Assembly: GCF_001442625.1 (NCBI RefSeq)
Contig: NZ_LMZQ01000006.1
Coordinates: 186,001 to 250,000 of the forward strand
Reading direction: 5' to 3'
DNA length: 64,000 bases
Source of the DNA: Pedobacter ginsenosidimutans
Lineage (GTDB): Bacteria > Bacteroidota > Bacteroidia > Sphingobacteriales > Sphingobacteriaceae
A program made the position numbers and the translations under genes. Position 1 is the stretch's first letter; the number at the start of each line of letters is the position of its first letter. Below the pieces are notes generated by a model. That model ran no database searches, was not told the DNA's origin, and saw nothing but the letters and a program-made list of their open reading frames with translations. Of this stretch, positions 63,101-64,000 are shown one piece after another.

Positions 63101-64000
63101 CCTTTTAATACATTTTCTAAGATATCCCAAACTAATGGATCTTTTCTATCAACGATTTTCTTAGCAGATTTAACTGTTTTTACTACACCACGCTCAATCA
63201 TCTTACGAATAATGAACGGTTTGTAAAGCTCAGCAGCCATATCTTTAGGAATACCGCACTCGTGTAATTTAAGGCTAGGCCCTACAACAATTACTGAACG
63301 AGCTGAATAATCCACACGTTTACCTAATAAATTCTGACGGAAACGACCTTGTTTACCTTTCAAGATGTCTGAAAGTGATTTCAAAGCACGGTTACCTTCA
63401 GTTTTAACCGCATTAACTTTACGTGAGTTATCGAATAACGAATCTACAGCTTCCTGCAACATACGTTTCTCGTTACGTAAAATTACCTCTGGTGCTTTAA
63501 TCTCGATCAAACGTTTTAAACGGTTGTTACGGATAATTACACGACGGTATAAATCATTTAAATCGGAAGTAGCGAAACGGCCACCTTCTAATGGTACTAA
63601 CGGACGTAATTCTGGTGGAATAACCGGAACGATTTTAACAATCATCCACTCAGGGCGATTCTCAATACGTGTATTAGCTCCACGGAAAGCTTCAACAACC
63701 TGAAGACGTTTTAAAGCCTCATTTTTACGTTGCTGAGAAGTTTCGTTAGCTGCCTGGTGACGTAAATCATAAGATAAAGTATCTAAATCAATACGTTTTA
63801 ATAAATCTTCTAATGCTTCAGCACCCATTTTGGCGATGAATTTATTAGGATCTTTATCATCCAGATATTGGTTTTCTTTAGGTAATTTATCTAAGATATC
63901 TAAATATTCTTCTTCCGTTAAGAAGTCCATATAGTTGATACCTTCTTCAGCCATTAAGCCTGATTGAATAACTACGTAACGCTCGTAATAGATAATTAAA
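60109..64000 (-). CDS. rpoC: DNA-directed RNA polymerase subunit beta' (partial, 5' end outside window)
   Basis: The C-terminal 1296 residues or so of the beta' subunit. The frame is open through the right edge ([15 protein letters not shown] precedes the first in-window Met), so the N-terminal zinc domain and roughly 100-150 residues lie outside. Landmarks are the catalytic [30 protein letters not shown], the bridge/trigger region [21 protein letters not shown], a second Cys cluster [16 protein letters not shown] and the [23 protein letters not shown] block. It is the largest transcription subunit. rpoB is expected just outside the window. Confidence 0.97.
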   Translation of the reverse strand, partial: LIIYYERYVVIQSGLMAEEGINYMDFLTEEEYLDILDKLPKENQYLDDKDPNKFIAKMGAEALEDLLKRIDLDTLSYDLRHQAANETSQQRKNEALKRLQVVEAFRGANTRIENRPEWMIVKIVPVIPPELRPLVPLEGGRFATSDLNDLYRRVIIRNNRLKRLIEIKAPEVILRNEKRMLQEAVDSLFDNSRKVNAVKTEGNRALKSLSDILKGKQGRFRQNLLGKRVDYSARSVIVVGPSLKLHECGIPKDMAAELYKPFIIRKMIERGVVKTVKSAKKIVDRKDPLVWDILENVLKGHPVLLNRAPTLHRLGIQAFQPKLIEGKAIQLHPLVCTAFNADFDGDQMAVHLPLGNAAILEAQVLMLAAHNILNPANGTPITVPSQDMVLGLYYITKGRRTDETRVVKGQDSNFYSPEEVIIAYNEKELDLHAFIKVRVNVKQADGSIVNKLTETTVGRVLFNQMVPEEVGYINELLTKKSLRDIIGEVVKMTGMARASQFLDDIKELGFRMAFQGGLSFNLQDVNIPVEKHTLLEQAAAEVEEVRNNYNMGFITNNERYNQIIDIWTRINNRLTTFVMTQLSSDNQGFNSVYMMLDSGARGSKEQIRQLCGMRGLMAKPQKSGSGGDIIENPILSNFKEGLSVLEYFISTHGARKGLADTALKTADAGYLTRRLHDVAQDMIVNDNDCGTLRGMYTTALKDQEDIVEPLYDRILGRTSLHDVYNPLDNTLLVGAGEDINEDVAKLIEESPLEGIEIRSVLTCESKRGVCALCYGRNLASGKRVQRGEAVGVIAAQSIGEPGTQLTLRTFHVGGTASNIAAESNIVAKFDGVIEFENIRTVDTQTEEGTVQVVLGRSGEFKIVEPGTGRIIVTNNIPYGAFLFVKEGDKLSKGDKICSWDPYNAVILSEFAGKAQFDAIIEGVTFREESDEQTGHREKVIIDTRDKTKNPSVQIVDKKGEFIKGYNIPVGAHVSVDEGETIQTGQIIAKIPRATGKTRDITGGLPRVTELFEARNPSNPAVVTEIDGVVTLGGVKRGNREITIESKDGEVKKYLVPLSKHILVQDNDFVKAGMPLSDGSISPADILSIKGPAAVQEYLVNGIQEVYRLQGVKINDKHFEVIVHQMMQKVHIEDPGDTIFLENNAVDRWDFADENDAMYDKKVVEDAGDSTDFKPGQIVSLRRLRDENSQLKRKDLKQITVRDARPATASSILQGITRASLGTKSFISAASFQETTKVLNEAAIAGKRDNMLGLKENVIVGHLIPSGTGVRGYERIIVGSQEEYDKLLASKQEEVEA

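Overview
The window looks like a chromosomal segment of a Bacteroidota bacterium, most probably a Pedobacter-like member of the Sphingobacteriaceae. The evidence is AT-rich intergenic DNA, -7 boxes of the TAnnTTTG type instead of sigma70 -10 boxes, poor Shine-Dalgarno sites, outer-membrane and DUF families typical of Bacteroidota, a DnaE with a fused proofreading exonuclease, and short-form GyrB. It is mostly core chromosome. I see no prophage, CRISPR array, rRNA or tRNA gene, and no intact transposase. All family calls were made by eye from the translated sequence and motifs, without database searches.

Layout. 1-9.9 kb: a partial repeat protein, an AraC-type regulator with its probable target (an SDR oxidoreductase), cell-wall peptidases, a CAP protein, a GtrA-like membrane protein, a long aromatic amino acid hydroxylase, a VapBC-type toxin-antitoxin pair, a second SDR and a DUF4870 protein. 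9.9-16 kb: tyrosine/homogentisate catabolism, with a flavin reductase and fumarylacetoacetase-family gene on the minus strand and hmgA-hppD on the plus strand; with the hydroxylase at 5.5 kb this makes most of a phenylalanine to fumarate plus acetoacetate route. 16-26 kb: an HxlR regulator with a divergent oxidoreductase, a DUF58-peroxiredoxin-DsbA-like operon, a sugar dehydrogenase, a large outer-membrane beta-barrel protein and thioredoxin. 26-31 kb: dnaE. 31-36 kb: small exported proteins, malate dehydrogenase, a retropepsin-like protein, and a membrane protein overlapping a truncated haemoglobin gene. 36-40 kb: an OmpR-type two-component system followed by a Usp-like protein and a bestrophin-type channel. 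40-54 kb: gyrB, an OmpH/Skp-like protein, guanine deaminase, a TlpA-like protein, dapD, a glycosyltransferase, twin DUF4136 lipoproteins, tsaC and cca. 54-64 kb: miaA, a GDSL/FadL pair, DUF3467, a GH123-like protein, and rpoC running off the right edge.

The most interesting signals are regulatory and repetitive. (1) Tandem repeats of exactly 11 bp lie both before the two-component system (four TTAA boxes) and before the Usp/bestrophin pair (three boxes), suggesting one autoregulated stress/anion-channel regulon. (2) Two copies of a 139-bp MITE-like element with matching terminal inverted repeats lie 19 kb apart in opposite orientation. (3) Three direct repeats 22 and 21 bp apart lie between the AraC-type gene and the SDR gene and end at the SDR promoter. 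(4) Several families of small palindromic repeats fill nearly every long intergenic gap, and one has been taken into the coding sequence of the CCA-adding enzyme.
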